A stretch of DNA of 64,000 bases from Psychrobacillus sp. FSL K6-2836 (GTDB lineage: Bacteria; Bacillota; Bacilli; Bacillales_A; Planococcaceae). Below the pieces are notes generated by a model, which had not been told where the DNA came from, did no database searches, and was given only the letters and a program-made list of their open reading frames with translations. This document shows, in pieces, positions 25,174 to 33,658 of the stretch; position 1 is the first letter of the stretch; each line of letters opens with the position of its first letter. Position numbers and translations under genes: made by a program. Location of the stretch: the NCBI RefSeq assembly GCF_038003085.1, contig NZ_JBBOOM010000001.1, positions 2,294,001-2,358,000 of the forward strand, written 5' to 3'.

Positions 25174-25893
25174 TTACCATTCAATACTTTCTGGATACTC
25201 TATATTCATTCGGAAATCATGGATAGTACTTTTAGTTTTATTGGTTTCTGACAGAATTTTACTTTTAAAATTATGATAGTCTTTCGTTTGGACGATAATA
25301 TTGTGTACAATCGATTCAAAAGCTTGGGTCCGTTGCTCCTTAGACATATCGATATAAGATATATTGAGTAGGTCGATGTATTGTATGGCATACTCTTCTA
25401 CAAATGCATTTGACGTAATCACATATTGCATAGCAAACGTATACGTTTCTTCAGACATATTCTTTTTCAGCGCTTCTGCAATAAGAGCTTGAAGTTTTCG
25501 GGCATTCACGATATGAATATCTAAATCCGTAGCCTGTTCATACTTTTTATGAAGATTGATAAAATCATTAATTGCAACTAAAGCAAAAATAAGCTCAGGC
25601 CATAGGATTTCTGTGGAGAAGTAAATATTGTTCTGTGAAGCGATAAAATCGTGATTCTTCATCGTATCTCTCTTCAACCCGTTGCCAACACTTTCAACAT
25701 TCTTACTTCCCTGATACGCCTGTCTTAAATCATGCATAGTTCTCAATAAACGCATTCGAGCACCTTGCCAATCGAGATAGCGTGATTCGTTTCCTGTTAA
25801 ACGATGTAGTGCAGTACATAGTTCATCTAAATCCCAATAGTCCCCACTTATAAGTGCTCCAGTTAGGTTCTCGGTATTTTTAAGAGCTAACAT
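25174..25893 (-). CDS. Uncharacterised protein, DUF6904-like
   Basis: 239 residues from ATG 25893, which is preceded by the strong RBS AGGAGGTG. Conserved-looking start LKNTENLTGALISGDYWDLDELCTALHRLTG and ARMRLLRTMHDLRQAYQGSKNVE match the small DUF6904 family of bacilli as I remember it. Largely helical, no membrane segment, no catalytic motif recognised. It follows the rluF gene after 22 bp and is probably cotranscribed. Function unknown. Confidence 0.7.
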   Translation of the reverse strand: MLALKNTENLTGALISGDYWDLDELCTALHRLTGNESRYLDWQGARMRLLRTMHDLRQAYQGSKNVESVGNGLKRDTMKNHDFIASQNNIYFSTEILWPELIFALVAINDFINLHKKYEQATDLDIHIVNARKLQALIAEALKKNMSEETYTFAMQYVITSNAFVEEYAIQYIDLLNISYIDMSKEQRTQAFESIVHNIIVQTKDYHNFKSKILSETNKTKSTIHDFRMNIEYPESIEW

Positions 25894-25915
25894 GTTTACA
25901 CCTCCTGATATACTA

Positions 25916-26620
25916 TTACCGTTTTGGTGAATAGTTAAGCGTCTTAAATAGTTCTGCTTTTTCAGTAGGTGTAAGTTCTCTCCATTCTCCAATAGGAAGA
26001 CCTTCAATAGATATATTCATAATACGTATTCGTTGTAGTCTTTTCACGGTAAATCCTAATGCAGAACACATTCTACGTATCTGACGATTTAAGCCCTGAG
26101 TTAAGATTATATTGAATGTTTTTGGTCCAATCTTTTTTACTTTACAAGGTAGTGTTTTTGTACCAAGTATATTTACCCCAGTAGACATTTTTTCGATAAA
26201 TGTATCGGTGATTTTCTCATTGACTGTCACAACGTACTCTTTCTCATGGCTGTTTTCTGCACGTAGAATTTCATTTACAATATCTCCGTCATTTGTCAGA
26301 AGTATTAAACCATCAGAATCTTTATCTAAACGCCCGATATGGAAAATACGTAGGGGATGGTTAACGAAATCGACGATATTACCTTTTACATGAGTTTCTG
26401 TAGTACTAGTAATACCTACAGGTTTATTTAATACTAGATAAACGAGGGGTTGTTCAACAACAATTTGCTCACCATCAACGCGTACATCGTCACCAACTTC
26501 TACTTTACTGCCTAGTTCTGCAGTTTTTCCGTTAATCATTACTCTTCCATCCGTGATCCATTTGTCTGCACCGCGTCTAGAGATAATCCCTGCTTCACTT
26601 AAAAATTTATTAATCCGCAT
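25916..26620 (-). CDS. rluF: 23S rRNA pseudouridine synthase, RluF type
   Basis: About 234 residues: S4 RNA-binding domain ([29 protein letters not shown]) and a pseudouridine synthase domain with the catalytic Asp in [19 protein letters not shown] and the [19 protein letters not shown] motif. RluF-type enzymes isomerise U2604 (E. coli numbering, with some U2605) in 23S rRNA. ATG 26620 is preferred; an in-frame GTG nine bases upstream overlaps the RBS. First gene of a likely pair with the DUF6904-like gene. Confidence 0.88.
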   Translation of the reverse strand: MRINKFLSEAGIISRRGADKWITDGRVMINGKTAELGSKVEVGDDVRVDGEQIVVEQPLVYLVLNKPVGITSTTETHVKGNIVDFVNHPLRIFHIGRLDKDSDGLILLTNDGDIVNEILRAENSHEKEYVVTVNEKITDTFIEKMSTGVNILGTKTLPCKVKKIGPKTFNIILTQGLNRQIRRMCSALGFTVKRLQRIRIMNISIEGLPIGEWRELTPTEKAELFKTLNYSPKR

Positions 26621-26640
26621 AATAAACACCTACTTTTCAC

Positions 26641-26808
26641 TCATTCTCTGTCCAGCTGCAGACGCCAACAACTCGATCACTTCAGACTTGTAGAAAAGGC
26701 AAAGGGCCCTTTTACTTCAAGTCTTCTAGCGCTTTTCGCTGCGGGGCGGCGTTTGCTCTAGCGCTAGCTCGTCGCAAGAAAAGCGTCTGCCGCTTTTCTA
26801 ATTGTATT
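26641..26808. repeat. GC-rich dispersed Bacillales-type repeat
   Basis: CTGTCCAGCTGCAGACGCC, then CTTCAGACTTGTAGAAAAGG and its inverse CTTTTACTTCAAGTCTTCTAG, ending AGCGTCTGCCGCTTTTC. It is an imperfect long inverted repeat, markedly GC-richer than its flanks. From memory such CCAGCTGCAGCGCC...GCGCTTCCGCTTTTC elements are common between genes in bacilli. It fills the gap between divergent genes. Confidence 0.65.
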
Positions 26809-26871
26809 AATTATAACAAAAGTTGAAACTAAATTAGAGTAATAGCGTAAATTAGGAAAGGAGTGATTTGT

Positions 26872-27840
26872 ATGAATATTGAACAAAGATTAGAGCAAAC
26901 ATTTAATGCACTGAAAAAAACATTAGGTTGGACCGTGGATAAACGAATAACTTTGTCACTTGCGGGGTACTATGTAACTTTAGAGAAGGAATTTGATGAA
27001 ACTAAGTATAAAGAAGTAGCTAGCCATTTAAAAAAAAGAGCAGGCGTCTTTTCGCCCTTACGCTCACACTTACATCCTCTTTTTGTAGCAACTTTAGATG
27101 TTTCCGGAGCAGAACCTGAGCAAGCGGTAAATTTGTTAATGGAAAAAGCAGATGCTTTAAAACAGTTTGGTTTTAAAGTGAATAGCTATACGTATTTGGC
27201 CGCCCTCATGATGTCGGAACAAAAAGATCAATGGCCATTTGAAATGAAAATGGCACAAAAATTAATGGATGATATGAAGGCACATCATCGCTTTCTAACA
27301 TCTACAGATGATTATCCATATGCAATGTTTTTGGGCAAAATGGAAGGCGATACGGCTGTTCGAGCTGAAACGATGAACCGCTATTACAAAGAGTTAAAGC
27401 AACATAAATTCTATTCCGGAAATGAACTACAGTGGATGTCCCAGGTCCTTACGTATTCCAATCCAGAGTATGAAGAAAATATGGTGGGCAGAGCAGTAAT
27501 TATCCGAGACGGATTAAAAAGCGTCAAAATAAAAACTTCTCAGGCACAATATCCGATTATAGGTTTTATGGCAGCTTTAAAATTGGATGAGGAACAATTA
27601 AACGAGATTGTGGCAAACTATGAAGCCATCGCTAGTATGAAATTATTTTCGTGGTACAAAGACTCGGCTCTTCCTATCGCATTTGGACTGTCCTTAAGAT
27701 CTTCTAAGGAAGCTTATGCAACTGCAGCAATTTCCATGGCAACTTCGATAGAGCTTATATTACAGGCGCAACAAGCGATTATGATTTCAACTATTGCAGC
27801 TTCTAGCGCTGCAGCAGCATCTAGTTCTGGCTCGGATTAA
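26872..27840 (+). CDS. DUF4003-family protein
   Basis: About 322 residues: KKRAGVFSPLRSHLHPLFVATLDVSG, then SYTYLAALMMSEQ and a helical remainder matching the DUF4003 family. The C-terminus is an Ala/Ser-rich tail (IAASSAAAASSSGSD). ATG 26872 lies nine bases after AAAGGAG; the in-frame GTG at 26863 overlaps the RBS. No membrane segment. Function unknown. Confidence 0.8.
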   Translation: MNIEQRLEQTFNALKKTLGWTVDKRITLSLAGYYVTLEKEFDETKYKEVASHLKKRAGVFSPLRSHLHPLFVATLDVSGAEPEQAVNLLMEKADALKQFGFKVNSYTYLAALMMSEQKDQWPFEMKMAQKLMDDMKAHHRFLTSTDDYPYAMFLGKMEGDTAVRAETMNRYYKELKQHKFYSGNELQWMSQVLTYSNPEYEENMVGRAVIIRDGLKSVKIKTSQAQYPIIGFMAALKLDEEQLNEIVANYEAIASMKLFSWYKDSALPIAFGLSLRSSKEAYATAAISMATSIELILQAQQAIMISTIAASSAAAASSSGSD

Positions 27841-27890
27841 TGAACATGCTATACTAAACATAGACTATCTATATAAGAGGAGTTAGAATA

Positions 27891-28364
27891 ATGAACACCA
27901 ATCCAATGAGTCAATCAAGAACTATTCAAACACATTTAATATTACCCCCGGATACAAATCATCACGAAACAATTTTTGGTGGAAGAGTGTTGGCATTTAT
28001 CGATGAGATTGCAGCCATATCTTCTATGAAACACGCACAAGGTGCTGTAGTTACAGCTTCTATTGATTCTGTAGACTTTCTTTCATCTGCAAAGGTAGGA
28101 GATGTAATAGAGTTAGAAGCAGTTGTTTCTAATGCGGGTCGTTCTTCGATGGAGGTTTATGTTCGAGTAACATCAACAAACCTAATTACTGGGGAAGAGA
28201 AATTAACAACTGAATCTTATGTAACAATGGTCGCAGTTGATGATAATGGGAAGCCTGTACCTGTACCAGGCATACATCCAGAAACTGAAGCTGAAAAACG
28301 TCTTTATGAAACAGGACCTGCTAGACGTGCTCATCGAAAACAACGCTTAGAAATGAAATACTAA
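27891..28364 (+). CDS. Acyl-CoA thioesterase, hotdog fold (YkhA-like)
   Basis: 157 residues with the acyl-CoA thioester hydrolase signature: LPPDTNHHETIFGGRVLAFIDEIAAISS, where the N/D...GG...D of the active site are visible, and later VDFLSSAKVGDVIELEAVVSNAGRSSMEVYVRV. C-terminus basic (RRAHRKQRLEMKY). Hydrolyses acyl-CoA to free acid and CoA, cytosolic. RBS AGAGGAG. The membrane protein gene follows 19 bp later. Confidence 0.87.
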   Translation: MNTNPMSQSRTIQTHLILPPDTNHHETIFGGRVLAFIDEIAAISSMKHAQGAVVTASIDSVDFLSSAKVGDVIELEAVVSNAGRSSMEVYVRVTSTNLITGEEKLTTESYVTMVAVDDNGKPVPVPGIHPETEAEKRLYETGPARRAHRKQRLEMKY

Positions 28365-28383
28365 AAGAGTAGGAAGTGGCTAA

Positions 28384-28761
28384 GTGCTAAAGCAAATTGA
28401 TGAACTATACAAATATCTGATGATTATGCTGCTCGTCTTATATTTAATCAATTCGATTTATCTACAAGAAGTTACGATCACTTTCACAGCAATAATACTC
28501 GTCGTTCTTTTGGAATTAACGAAACATCGTCACCATATTAAACAACTAACCTATTCGCAACTATCTATTATCGGTGTCGTATTACTAGCAGGTATTGCAG
28601 GTATCATTTATCTGCTTGTGACGATTCAGATATTCTTAGAGCCTATAGGTCTACCAGAAAAAATCGAAAGTGTCCTGTTCTTTGTATGTATAGTAATAGG
28701 CATATATATTTTGTGGTATTTTATCGGCAAGCTATTTGGTAGAGCGCTAGAAAAACAATGA
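28384..28761 (+). CDS. Small membrane protein, four transmembrane segments
   Basis: 125 residues with four hydrophobic segments (LMIMLLVLYLINSIYL, ITFTAIILVVLLEL, SIIGVVLLAGIAGIIYLLV, VLFFVCIVIGIYILWYFIG). GTG start behind GGAAGTGG. No recognised family. It sits between the thioesterase gene and a terminator. Confidence 0.65.
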   Translation: MLKQIDELYKYLMIMLLVLYLINSIYLQEVTITFTAIILVVLLELTKHRHHIKQLTYSQLSIIGVVLLAGIAGIIYLLVTIQIFLEPIGLPEKIESVLFFVCIVIGIYILWYFIGKLFGRALEKQ

Positions 28762-28809
28762 AAACCTGTAAATGCACTGCTTTAAGCTATGCAATTTACA
28801 GGTTTTTTT
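28760..28809 (+). terminator. Intrinsic terminator
   Basis: AAAACCTGTAAATGCA pairs with TGCAATTTACAGGTTTTTTT (one bulged base). The T-run merges into the start of the dispersed repeat. Confidence 0.85.
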
Positions 28810-28816
28810 AAAAGCA

Positions 28817-29070
28817 AAAATATAAAAATGTCTCGTGAATACTGGGCTCATGGGACTTTAAGAATGAATAATACTAGTTACCCCAAAATGTACTTCTCTG
28901 TTTCTAAGAGTTGTAGGAGGGGACGGACAGGCAAACGCTATAAGATTACCAGAATCTCCCCCCAAAAACGGTTATAGTATAGCAACAAGTCTGTTCAAAG
29001 CTCCTTCGAAAAAGATAGAAACAGGTTTTGAAATTAAAGGACCAGGCATCTTTTTTGCTGGTTTTTCTAA
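28817..29070 (+). repeat. Dispersed composite repeat, internally deleted copy D
   Basis: Begins ATATAAAAATGTCTCGTGAA, as copies A and B begin, then jumps to GTTTCTAAGAGTTGTAGGAGG (the 6410-6430 part of copy A) and finishes with the X unit AGCAACAAGTCTGTTCAAAG to 29070. The GC-rich core is missing. The 3' hairpin is CCAG/CTGG (29042-29061) followed by TTTTT. Confidence 0.8.
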
Positions 29071-29103
29071 TTATTTAAACCCTATTTCATCTCAAAGCGA
29101 TCA

Positions 29104-29132
29104 TTGACCAAACGTATATTTCTTCGTATAAT
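29104..29132 (+). promoter_or_regulatory. Sigma-A promoter of eutWV
   Basis: TTGACC (29104-29109), 17-bp spacer, TATAAT (29127-29132); 42 bp before the eutW start. Near-consensus, so the two-component system is probably made at a basal level. Confidence 0.75.
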
Positions 29133-29173
29133 GAATTCAAATAATTCCAACAAATGGAGGTGAAAATAATTAC

Positions 29174-30631
29174 TTGAGTGAATCTACCTTAAACCAGTTA
29201 TGTCAAATCTATACGGAATTATCTACAGAGGATATAAAGGTTTTAGAAAATGTTGCTTCTAATTTGCAATTATATGCAGATTTGAATAATGCGTATATGT
29301 TCATAGACTGTATGATGAAGAATTCGGAACAAGCTATAGTTGTTTCGGAGGCCTTCCCTAGAAATTCTGAGTCTATATATGAAAAATCCGTAGTAGGAAA
29401 AATTGTTTTTGAATCGTTCGAACCGGGTGTTTTTTATAGTTATCGAACCGGTAAAAAATCACTTACTAGCCAGGCAGTTACACAAGAAGGAAAAACTGTA
29501 GAGCAAAGTGTTATCCCGATAAAAAACGACAAACATCAAGTGATTGGGGTACTAATTTCTGAGGAAGAAATTTATAAACATATGCCGATTAGTAGCAGTT
29601 ATAAAAATGTATCATTTGGTCAAGATGAGCTAAGTGAAGTCCTTGGAGGTAACTCAAGGGAAGTACCAATGATCTCGGATCTTTTAATGGAAATTTTCCT
29701 TCTAACAGACAAAGATGATTGCTTAACATATTCTAATCCCGCCGGAGTGAACTTTATAGCAGAAATGACTCAAATGGATAAAATTCAAAATCAGCCTATT
29801 TTAGAATTATTACCTTTTCTTCAATCCGTTTATGATTTTAAAGAAGATGTCTTCATATTTGATTTAACTGTAGATAGAAAAAATTTGATAGTAAAAAAAA
29901 TTAGAATAAAAGAGAAAGAACATCTTAAAGGAACTCTTCTTCTTATTCAAGATGTAACAGAGCTTCGAACAAAAGAAAAAGAACTAATGATGAAATCTGT
30001 AGTTATTCAAGAAATTCACCACCGAGTAAAAAATAATCTACAGACGGTAGCTAGCTTGTTACGTCTTCAAATGAGAAAAGGATTTCCAGAAGAAAGTAAG
30101 GTATATTTTGAAGATACCCTTAATAGAATATATAGTATTTCTTCCGTTTATGAACTGATTTTATCCAACTCTAATGCCGATGATGAAGATGTTAATATTA
30201 TTGATTTAACTAAAAAAGTATCTTCAACCTTAGTGCTAAATGAATATTTAAAAAAAGTTAACTTGATTATTGAGTCAAATGGCAATAAGATATTAACAAC
30301 ATCAAGGAAAGCGGTTTCAATTGCATTGATTATCAATGAACTTGTACAAAATTCTTTAAAGCATGCATTTCCAGAAGATATTGCAGGAGAAATAGTAGTA
30401 AGTTTTTATTCAAATAAGGACTTTTTAGAGCTTCATATTTTCGACAACGGAGTTGGAATGCAGGAGCCAAAATCATCTTTAGGTTTAGAGATAGTTCATA
30501 ACCTTGTATTAAATGATTTAAATGGGGAGTTTAGATACGTTCCTGTAGAGCAAGGTACGCATGCAGTAGTAACATTCCCAATAAGTTCGGAGGTTATTAT
30601 CTATCATGAAAAAGAGAATATTAATAGCTGA
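29174..30631 (+). CDS. eutW: Ethanolamine-sensing histidine kinase EutW
   Basis: 485 residues: an N-terminal sensory domain of the histidine-kinase-N type (1-~150), a PAS-like region (~165-265), a HisKA_2 dimerisation domain with phospho-acceptor H283 in EIHHRVKNNLQTVASLLRLQ, and an HATPase domain (NELVQNSLKHAF, FDNGVGM, SSLGLEIVHNLV). No membrane segment: a cytosolic sensor, as expected for EutW, which autophosphorylates in response to ethanolamine and phosphorylates EutV. TTG start after GGAGGTGA. Its 3' end overlaps eutV by 26 bp. Confidence 0.9.
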   Translation: MSESTLNQLCQIYTELSTEDIKVLENVASNLQLYADLNNAYMFIDCMMKNSEQAIVVSEAFPRNSESIYEKSVVGKIVFESFEPGVFYSYRTGKKSLTSQAVTQEGKTVEQSVIPIKNDKHQVIGVLISEEEIYKHMPISSSYKNVSFGQDELSEVLGGNSREVPMISDLLMEIFLLTDKDDCLTYSNPAGVNFIAEMTQMDKIQNQPILELLPFLQSVYDFKEDVFIFDLTVDRKNLIVKKIRIKEKEHLKGTLLLIQDVTELRTKEKELMMKSVVIQEIHHRVKNNLQTVASLLRLQMRKGFPEESKVYFEDTLNRIYSISSVYELILSNSNADDEDVNIIDLTKKVSSTLVLNEYLKKVNLIIESNGNKILTTSRKAVSIALIINELVQNSLKHAFPEDIAGEIVVSFYSNKDFLELHIFDNGVGMQEPKSSLGLEIVHNLVLNDLNGEFRYVPVEQGTHAVVTFPISSEVIIYHEKENINS

Positions 30632-31175
30632 AGATGAATCTATCATAAGAATGGATATTAAACTTATGCTTCAAGATCAAGGCTATGAAGTAGTGGGAGA
30701 AGCAGGAGATGGAGATAAAGCTATTGAGTTAGCATTTTTACATAAACCAGATTTAATCCTTATGGATATTAAGATGCCAAAGATAAATGGTCTACAAGCT
30801 AGTAAAATAATCGCAAATCAACTAGATTTACCGATTCTAATCATCACTGCCTATAGCCAAAAGGAATTTGTTGAAAAAGCTCAACAGGACAATATAGTCG
30901 GTTATTTAGTAAAACCTATTTCTGAAGCGAATTTGCTACCTGCAGTAGAGATAGCTTTACACCAATCCAAAAAAGCAAAAAGATTAAAACAAGATATATA
31001 CAATGCTAAACAAGAAGTAGAGAAAAGAAAGTTAATCGAACGTGCAAAAGGGTTGTTAATGCAAGTCGAAGAAACGACAGAAGCTGATGCTTTTAAGAGA
31101 ATAAGAGAATCTAGCATGTCTAGGCAGATGACAATGGAGTCAATTGCCAAAGAGATTATTTTAAAATACAAGTGA
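30606..31175 (+). CDS. eutV: ANTAR-domain response regulator EutV (antiterminator)
   Basis: 189 residues: a receiver domain (ILIAEDESIIRMDIKLML, phospho-acceptor D54 in ILMDIKMPKINGLQ, conserved K in YLVKPI), a coiled-coil linker (KKAKRLKQDIYNAKQEVEKRKL) and a C-terminal ANTAR RNA-binding domain (ERAKGLLMQVEETTEADAFKRIRESSM...ESIAKEII). Phosphorylated EutV dimers bind paired hexaloop hairpins in nascent RNA and block terminators. Two such leader elements lie at 31167-31223 and 33520-33597. RBS TCGGAGG lies inside eutW. Confidence 0.93.
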   Translation: MKKRILIAEDESIIRMDIKLMLQDQGYEVVGEAGDGDKAIELAFLHKPDLILMDIKMPKINGLQASKIIANQLDLPILIITAYSQKEFVEKAQQDNIVGYLVKPISEANLLPAVEIALHQSKKAKRLKQDIYNAKQEVEKRKLIERAKGLLMQVEETTEADAFKRIRESSMSRQMTMESIAKEIILKYK

Positions 31176-31223
31176 ATATATAAGCAATGGCGCTTAAAGA
31201 ATTTATTCTTTGAGCGCCTTTTT
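31167..31223 (+). promoter_or_regulatory. ANTAR antitermination element before eutH
   Basis: P2 hairpin AAGC-AATGGC-GCTT (31183-31196) has a six-base loop with A at position 1 and G at position 4, the EutV recognition rule. It shares bases with the 5' arm of an intrinsic terminator (31190-31201 with 31207-31218, then TTTTT), so the two exclude each other. A possible P1 hairpin with loop AGTGAA (31172-31177, stem with one A-C mismatch) overlaps the eutV stop. The motif AGCAATGGCGCTT is close to the AGCAANGRRGCUY described in Enterococcus eut leaders. Confidence 0.85.
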
Positions 31224-31316
31224 GTATTTCTTTAAGGGGGTGTTATCTATTCAAGTAGTAAGGATTAGGGAGTTAATTTGGGCATTATATATTATTTCAT
31301 AAAGGGGGAAAAAGAA

Positions 31317-32588
31317 ATGGCAATGATAGGAACAGTGGTAGTGTACATAATTATGATTTGTGCAGTACTTGGAGCTTTTGCCGCAATAAAGGATCCAGAT
31401 AAGGGGTTAGGGAAAGAGTTTATGTCTGGCTTGCATGCAGTTGGTCATATTTTTGTTCCTGCTGCGGGTATTATGGCGTCTATTCCATATTTAACATGGT
31501 TTATCGACAAGTTTGTTGGACCAATTTTCAATTCTATAGGAGCAGATCCCGCAATTGCGGCAACTGCCATACTAGCATCGGATATGGGAGGATATCAGTT
31601 AGCGAATGCACTGAAAGATTCCTACGAAGGATGGATAATGGCACTTATTGTAGGTTACATGGCAGGAGCAACGATTGTATTCTCTATTCCAATGGGACTA
31701 GCAATGCTTGATAAACGAGATCACAAATATATGGCACTCGGTATTATGTCAGGGGTACTTACCATTCCGATTGGTGCATTTATTGCCTCTGTTTTAGTTG
31801 TGCTGTTTGATACAAAGATTCGAGATGTCATTAGTACAACAACAGATTCAACATACGAGTTCGTCATAAGCTACGGACAAATACTGATTAACTTAACACC
31901 CTTACTCATTTTCGTTATACTAATCGCAGCGGGGCTCAAATTCTTCCCGAATGGAATGATAAAGGGCTTTATGATATTTGGGCGAGTAATGGATGCTGGT
32001 ATTAAATTAGTACTGGTTTTCTCCATTGTAGAAATTTTCACAGGACTATTTTCAACACTCTTTGGAGGTTGGGGCTTTGATCCTATTATGGCTGATGAGG
32101 CTGACCAATTCCGAGCGCTTGAAACCGCTGGATATATTGGTATTATGTTAGCGGGTGCCTTCCCAATGGTGTACCTATTACGTAAATATGCATCAGGGCC
32201 ATTAGAGGCAGGTGGACGTAAAATAGGTCTTACTTCTGTAGGAAGCGCAGGGATATTAGCTACTATTGCTAATATTTTAGCGATGTTCTCATTAGTTCGC
32301 TATATGAGACCAAAAGACAAAGTATTGAATATCTCTTTTGGAGTATGTGCTGCATTCTTATTAGGAGATCACTTATCCTTTACAGCTAACTTCCAGCCAA
32401 CTATTATTCTACCAGTTATTTTAGGTAAGCTACTTGCTGGTATATGCGCTATAGCGTTTGCTTATTGGCTATCTGTTCCTACGGCTTTGAAATTAGAGGA
32501 ACAGGACCGAGCGGCTGGTATTATTAAAGAAGGTGAATATTTAGAAGATGAGGATATTGGAAAAGACTCGGTTCCAGTACAAGCGTAA
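31317..32588 (+). CDS. eutH: Ethanolamine transporter EutH
   Basis: About 423 residues, roughly ten hydrophobic segments; the start MAMIGTVVVYIIMICAVLGAFAAI and motifs such as ASDMGGYQLANAL and GDHLSFTANFQP match the EutH ethanolamine permease family. The C-terminal tail is acidic and cytosolic. ATG 31317 follows AAAGGGGG; an upstream in-frame TTG at 31278 lacks an RBS. First gene after the ANTAR terminator, so expression should depend on EutV antitermination. Confidence 0.92.
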   Translation: MAMIGTVVVYIIMICAVLGAFAAIKDPDKGLGKEFMSGLHAVGHIFVPAAGIMASIPYLTWFIDKFVGPIFNSIGADPAIAATAILASDMGGYQLANALKDSYEGWIMALIVGYMAGATIVFSIPMGLAMLDKRDHKYMALGIMSGVLTIPIGAFIASVLVVLFDTKIRDVISTTTDSTYEFVISYGQILINLTPLLIFVILIAAGLKFFPNGMIKGFMIFGRVMDAGIKLVLVFSIVEIFTGLFSTLFGGWGFDPIMADEADQFRALETAGYIGIMLAGAFPMVYLLRKYASGPLEAGGRKIGLTSVGSAGILATIANILAMFSLVRYMRPKDKVLNISFGVCAAFLLGDHLSFTANFQPTIILPVILGKLLAGICAIAFAYWLSVPTALKLEEQDRAAGIIKEGEYLEDEDIGKDSVPVQA

Positions 32589-32622
32589 GTAATTCTATAT
32601 TACGCATGAAAGGAGCATCTGA

Positions 32623-32964
32623 ATGAGTGAAGAGAAAAAAAGATTCATACAAGAATTTGTACCAGGTAAACAAATTACATTAAGTCATCTAATTGCTAAT
32701 CCTGATCCAGATATGTTTGTGAAATTAGGTATTCAAGAGGCTGGAGCATTAGGAATAATGACTTGTACTCCAAGTGAGACGGTTATAATTGCAGGAGATT
32801 TAGCAACTAAAGCTGCAAATGTTCAAATTGGATTTTTAGATAGATTCACTGGAAGTCTTGTAATTGTAGGCAGTGTATCTGAAGTAGATATGTCCATGAT
32901 AGAGATTAATAGATTTCTTTCTGAAAGACTAGGATATACACCAGCAGAAATAACAAAGTCGTAA
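32623..32964 (+). CDS. eutS: Microcompartment shell protein EutS (circularly permuted BMC-H)
   Basis: 113 residues: RFIQEFVPGKQITLSHLIANP, then GALGIMTCTPSETVIIAGDLATKA and VQIGFLDRFTGSLVIVGSVSEV, the EutS/PduU circularly permuted BMC domain with its N-terminal strand that forms a beta-barrel over the pore. Forms hexamers in shell facets. RBS AAAGGAG. Lies between eutH and eutP with short gaps. Confidence 0.93.
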   Translation: MSEEKKRFIQEFVPGKQITLSHLIANPDPDMFVKLGIQEAGALGIMTCTPSETVIIAGDLATKAANVQIGFLDRFTGSLVIVGSVSEVDMSMIEINRFLSERLGYTPAEITKS

Positions 32965-32979
32965 GGATGTGTACAGACC

Positions 32980-33489
32980 ATGAAAAATAGAGCAATGCTC
33001 ATTGGTGCAATTGGAGCAGGTAAGTCGACACTGACTAACTCTTTGCTAGGAAAAATTGTTCCTGCTATTAAAACACAAACATTGGTCTATTATGATTGGA
33101 TTGTGGATACCCCTGGAGAATACACGGAAAATCCGTTCTTTTACAAAAATATTATGGCGACTGCTTTAGAAGTAACACATATTTTTTATTTGCAGGATGC
33201 AACAAATGGGAAAATGATATTTCCTCCAGGATTTAGCATGGGGTTTTCTAAACTACCTATTGGTGTAATAACTAAAAGTGATCATCCAGATGCAAATATC
33301 GAACGCTCGATCGAAATGATTCGTTCCGTCATTTCATTTGGTCCAATTGTTATCACTTCTTCAGTCAACGGGACAGGAATGGAACATTTAAAAGCATTAG
33401 TGGATATGGATGATATGGCATCGATGAAAAACTATGTGGAAAACAAACAAGATGATTATCTATTATTTACAAACGACCTTTACAGTTAA
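32980..33489 (+). CDS. eutP: EutP/PduV-type small GTPase
   Basis: 169 residues with Walker A GAIGAGKST (residues 9-17), DTPGEY (switch II, G3) and TKSDHPDANI (G4). The EutP/PduV family is associated with microcompartments; EutP has been reported to have acetate kinase activity and PduV to affect compartment positioning. The stop at 33489 is followed by the second ANTAR leader. Confidence 0.9.
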   Translation: MKNRAMLIGAIGAGKSTLTNSLLGKIVPAIKTQTLVYYDWIVDTPGEYTENPFFYKNIMATALEVTHIFYLQDATNGKMIFPPGFSMGFSKLPIGVITKSDHPDANIERSIEMIRSVISFGPIVITSSVNGTGMEHLKALVDMDDMASMKNYVENKQDDYLLFTNDLYS

Positions 33490-33519
33490 CTAAATTTTTG
33501 ATATATTTACAGTTATCAA

Positions 33520-33597
33520 ATAAAAGTTTATAAATCGGCAATGACGCCTTTACTTCCACATGGATAATCCTATGTGTTTAGTAGAGGCGTTTTTTTA
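33520..33597 (+). promoter_or_regulatory. ANTAR antitermination element before eutA
   Basis: P2 hairpin GGC-AATGAC-GCC (33537-33548), hexaloop with A1 and G4, overlaps the 5' arm of a terminator: ACGCCTTTACT (33544-33554) pairs with AGTAGAGGCGT (33580-33590), followed by seven T; a nested CACAT/ATGTG stem lengthens it. A weak P1 candidate ATA-AAAGTT-TAT (33520-33531), also A1/G4, lies five bases upstream. Same architecture as the element before eutH. Confidence 0.85.
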
Positions 33598-33658
33598 TGG
33601 ATTATTATTTACATTTCACTGTCTTAGTATGAGTTTTTGTTAGAAATGAGGTGCGATT

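Noticed and set aside
28789..28977. 62-codon plus-strand frame
   Set aside because: Lies inside a terminator and the dispersed repeat copy D; the frame is not maintained in copies A or B.
29070..29170. Possible cre site (CTCAAAGCGATCATTG) and cobalamin riboswitch before eutW
   Set aside because: Several mismatches to the cre consensus, and the 100-bp leader is too short and lacks the B12-box; only a sigma-A promoter is supported.
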